Positions 52,612 through 53,078 of a DNA stretch of 53,078 nt are shown here, piece by piece; position 1 is the stretch's first letter, and every line of letters starts with the position of its first letter. The notes under the pieces are model-generated. The model was given only the letters and a program-made list of their open reading frames with translations. It had not been told where the DNA came from and ran no database searches. Where the stretch lies: assembly GCA_028287185.1 (NCBI GenBank), contig JAQBQD010000052.1, positions 1-53,078 on the forward strand, in the 5' to 3' direction. This DNA is from Gemmatimonadota bacterium. Lineage in GTDB: Bacteria; Gemmatimonadota; Gemmatimonadetes; Longimicrobiales; Longimicrobiaceae. Both the position numbers and the translations under genes were made by a program.

Positions 52612-52641
52612 AATCTATGCCCCGGCAAGAGCCCGGCGCAA
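52612..52641 (-). promoter_or_regulatory. Candidate promoter for era, leading to a leaderless mRNA
   Basis: On the minus strand TTGCGC (52641-52636) and TAGATT (52617-52612) are 18 nt apart. The expected start lies at about the ATG (52605). This is sequence resemblance only. Confidence 0.4.
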
Positions 52642-52924
52642 CCCGGCGCGTCATGTTGTCGCGCCATCAGCATCAACCCGGCAGAAGATCGTCCACATCA
52701 ACTCAACGCGTGCTCGATCACGTCGGCATGAGTAGAAGATTCGGACCGCCGCATCGCGGCGTCCACCTCGTGACGCAGAGGCGAGCGGCGGCCGCGCGTC
52801 CTGCCGACCCTCGCTTGCTCCCGCGCCGACCTCGGCCGACGCCGCGCCGACGACGTGCGTTGGACCCGATCGCCCGCTCCGCGCACGTGCTCGCGCCGAT
52901 TCGTCGGACGAAGTCCCCGGACGC

Positions 52925-52971
52925 ACGAACGCCCGTCCCCTCGCTGGATGTGCGAGGGAACGGGCGTTCGT
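52925..52971 (-). terminator. 19-bp hairpin downstream of the rRNA operon
   Basis: ACGAACGCCCGTCCCCTCG (52925-52943) pairs with CGAGGGAACGGGCGTTCGT (52953-52971) with one mismatch and a 9-nt loop. It lies 12 bp beyond the 3' end of 5S rRNA, where an rrn terminator is expected. The rest of the 52606-52924 spacer shows no gene. Confidence 0.85.
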
Positions 52972-52982
52972 GAAGGTGTAGG

Positions 52983-53078
<96 letters not shown>

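Overview
The window is about 53 kb of very GC-rich bacterial chromosome. Its gene content points to a diderm that makes LPS: lptB, bamA, ompH/skp, an lpx cluster and lol genes. It also carries modules better known from Firmicutes: mcsA-mcsB-clpC and the bacillithiol ligase gene bshC. This mix, the lpxC-fabZ fusion and the GC-rich spacer style suggest Gemmatimonadota, probably a Longimicrobium-like lineage. That assignment is inference from gene content; no 16S sequence is present. Almost all genes are housekeeping, and I see no phage, IS element, CRISPR array or integron.

Layout. 1-5.1 kb (+): the end of an LPS-transport protein gene, lptB with a long N-terminal extension, rpoN and a membrane glycosyltransferase. 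5.3-13.9 kb (-): greA, a small unknown gene, a lipoprotein gene with a truncated duplicate of its tail, then an envelope-glycan block (flippase-like protein, YfhO-like protein, two GT4 glycosyltransferases). 14.0-17.0 kb (+): a polyprenol-phosphate mannosyltransferase and a HEAT-repeat protein. 17.24-17.32 kb: an inverted pair of DnaA-box-like sequences and, 15 bp further on, a 28-bp sequence that fits the XerC/XerD dif site. 17.4-20.4 kb (+): a two-gene Ku-LigD end-joining operon. From 20.5 kb to the end every gene is on the minus strand: rhomboid protease, ddl, uvrC, bshC, rlmH, nadB, lpxK; then lipid A and outer-membrane genes (acyltransferase, lpxB, a 25-aa membrane peptide, a Gfo/Idh/MocA dehydrogenase, lpxA, lpxC-fabZ, lpxD, ompH, bamA); then clpC-mcsB-mcsA, lolD-lolC/E, lysS-prfB (with a programmed +1 frameshift), a zinc-ribbon protein, a GGDEF protein, a Trm112-like protein, era and the 3' part of a 5S rRNA.

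How it fits together. Much of the right half builds the outer membrane: lipid A synthesis (lpxA/C/D/B/K and an acyltransferase), outer-membrane protein assembly (bamA, ompH) and lipoprotein release (lolCDE). LptB at the left end exports LPS. Many neighbouring genes overlap by 1-8 bp (ATGA, GTGA or TGATG junctions), which implies translational coupling.

Most interesting points. (1) The dif-like site at 17288-17315, with about 33 kb of uniformly minus-strand genes to its right, suggests that the window spans the replication terminus. (2) A dispersed element of about 120 bp is present in at least three copies, and its two hairpins show compensatory base changes. (3) A 9-bp in-frame repeat lies inside lpxK. 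(4) The LptB and LolD ATPases have long low-complexity N-terminal extensions. (5) A 25-codon membrane peptide gene overlaps lpxB. (6) Arginine-phosphorylation and bacillithiol genes occur in an LPS-producing organism.
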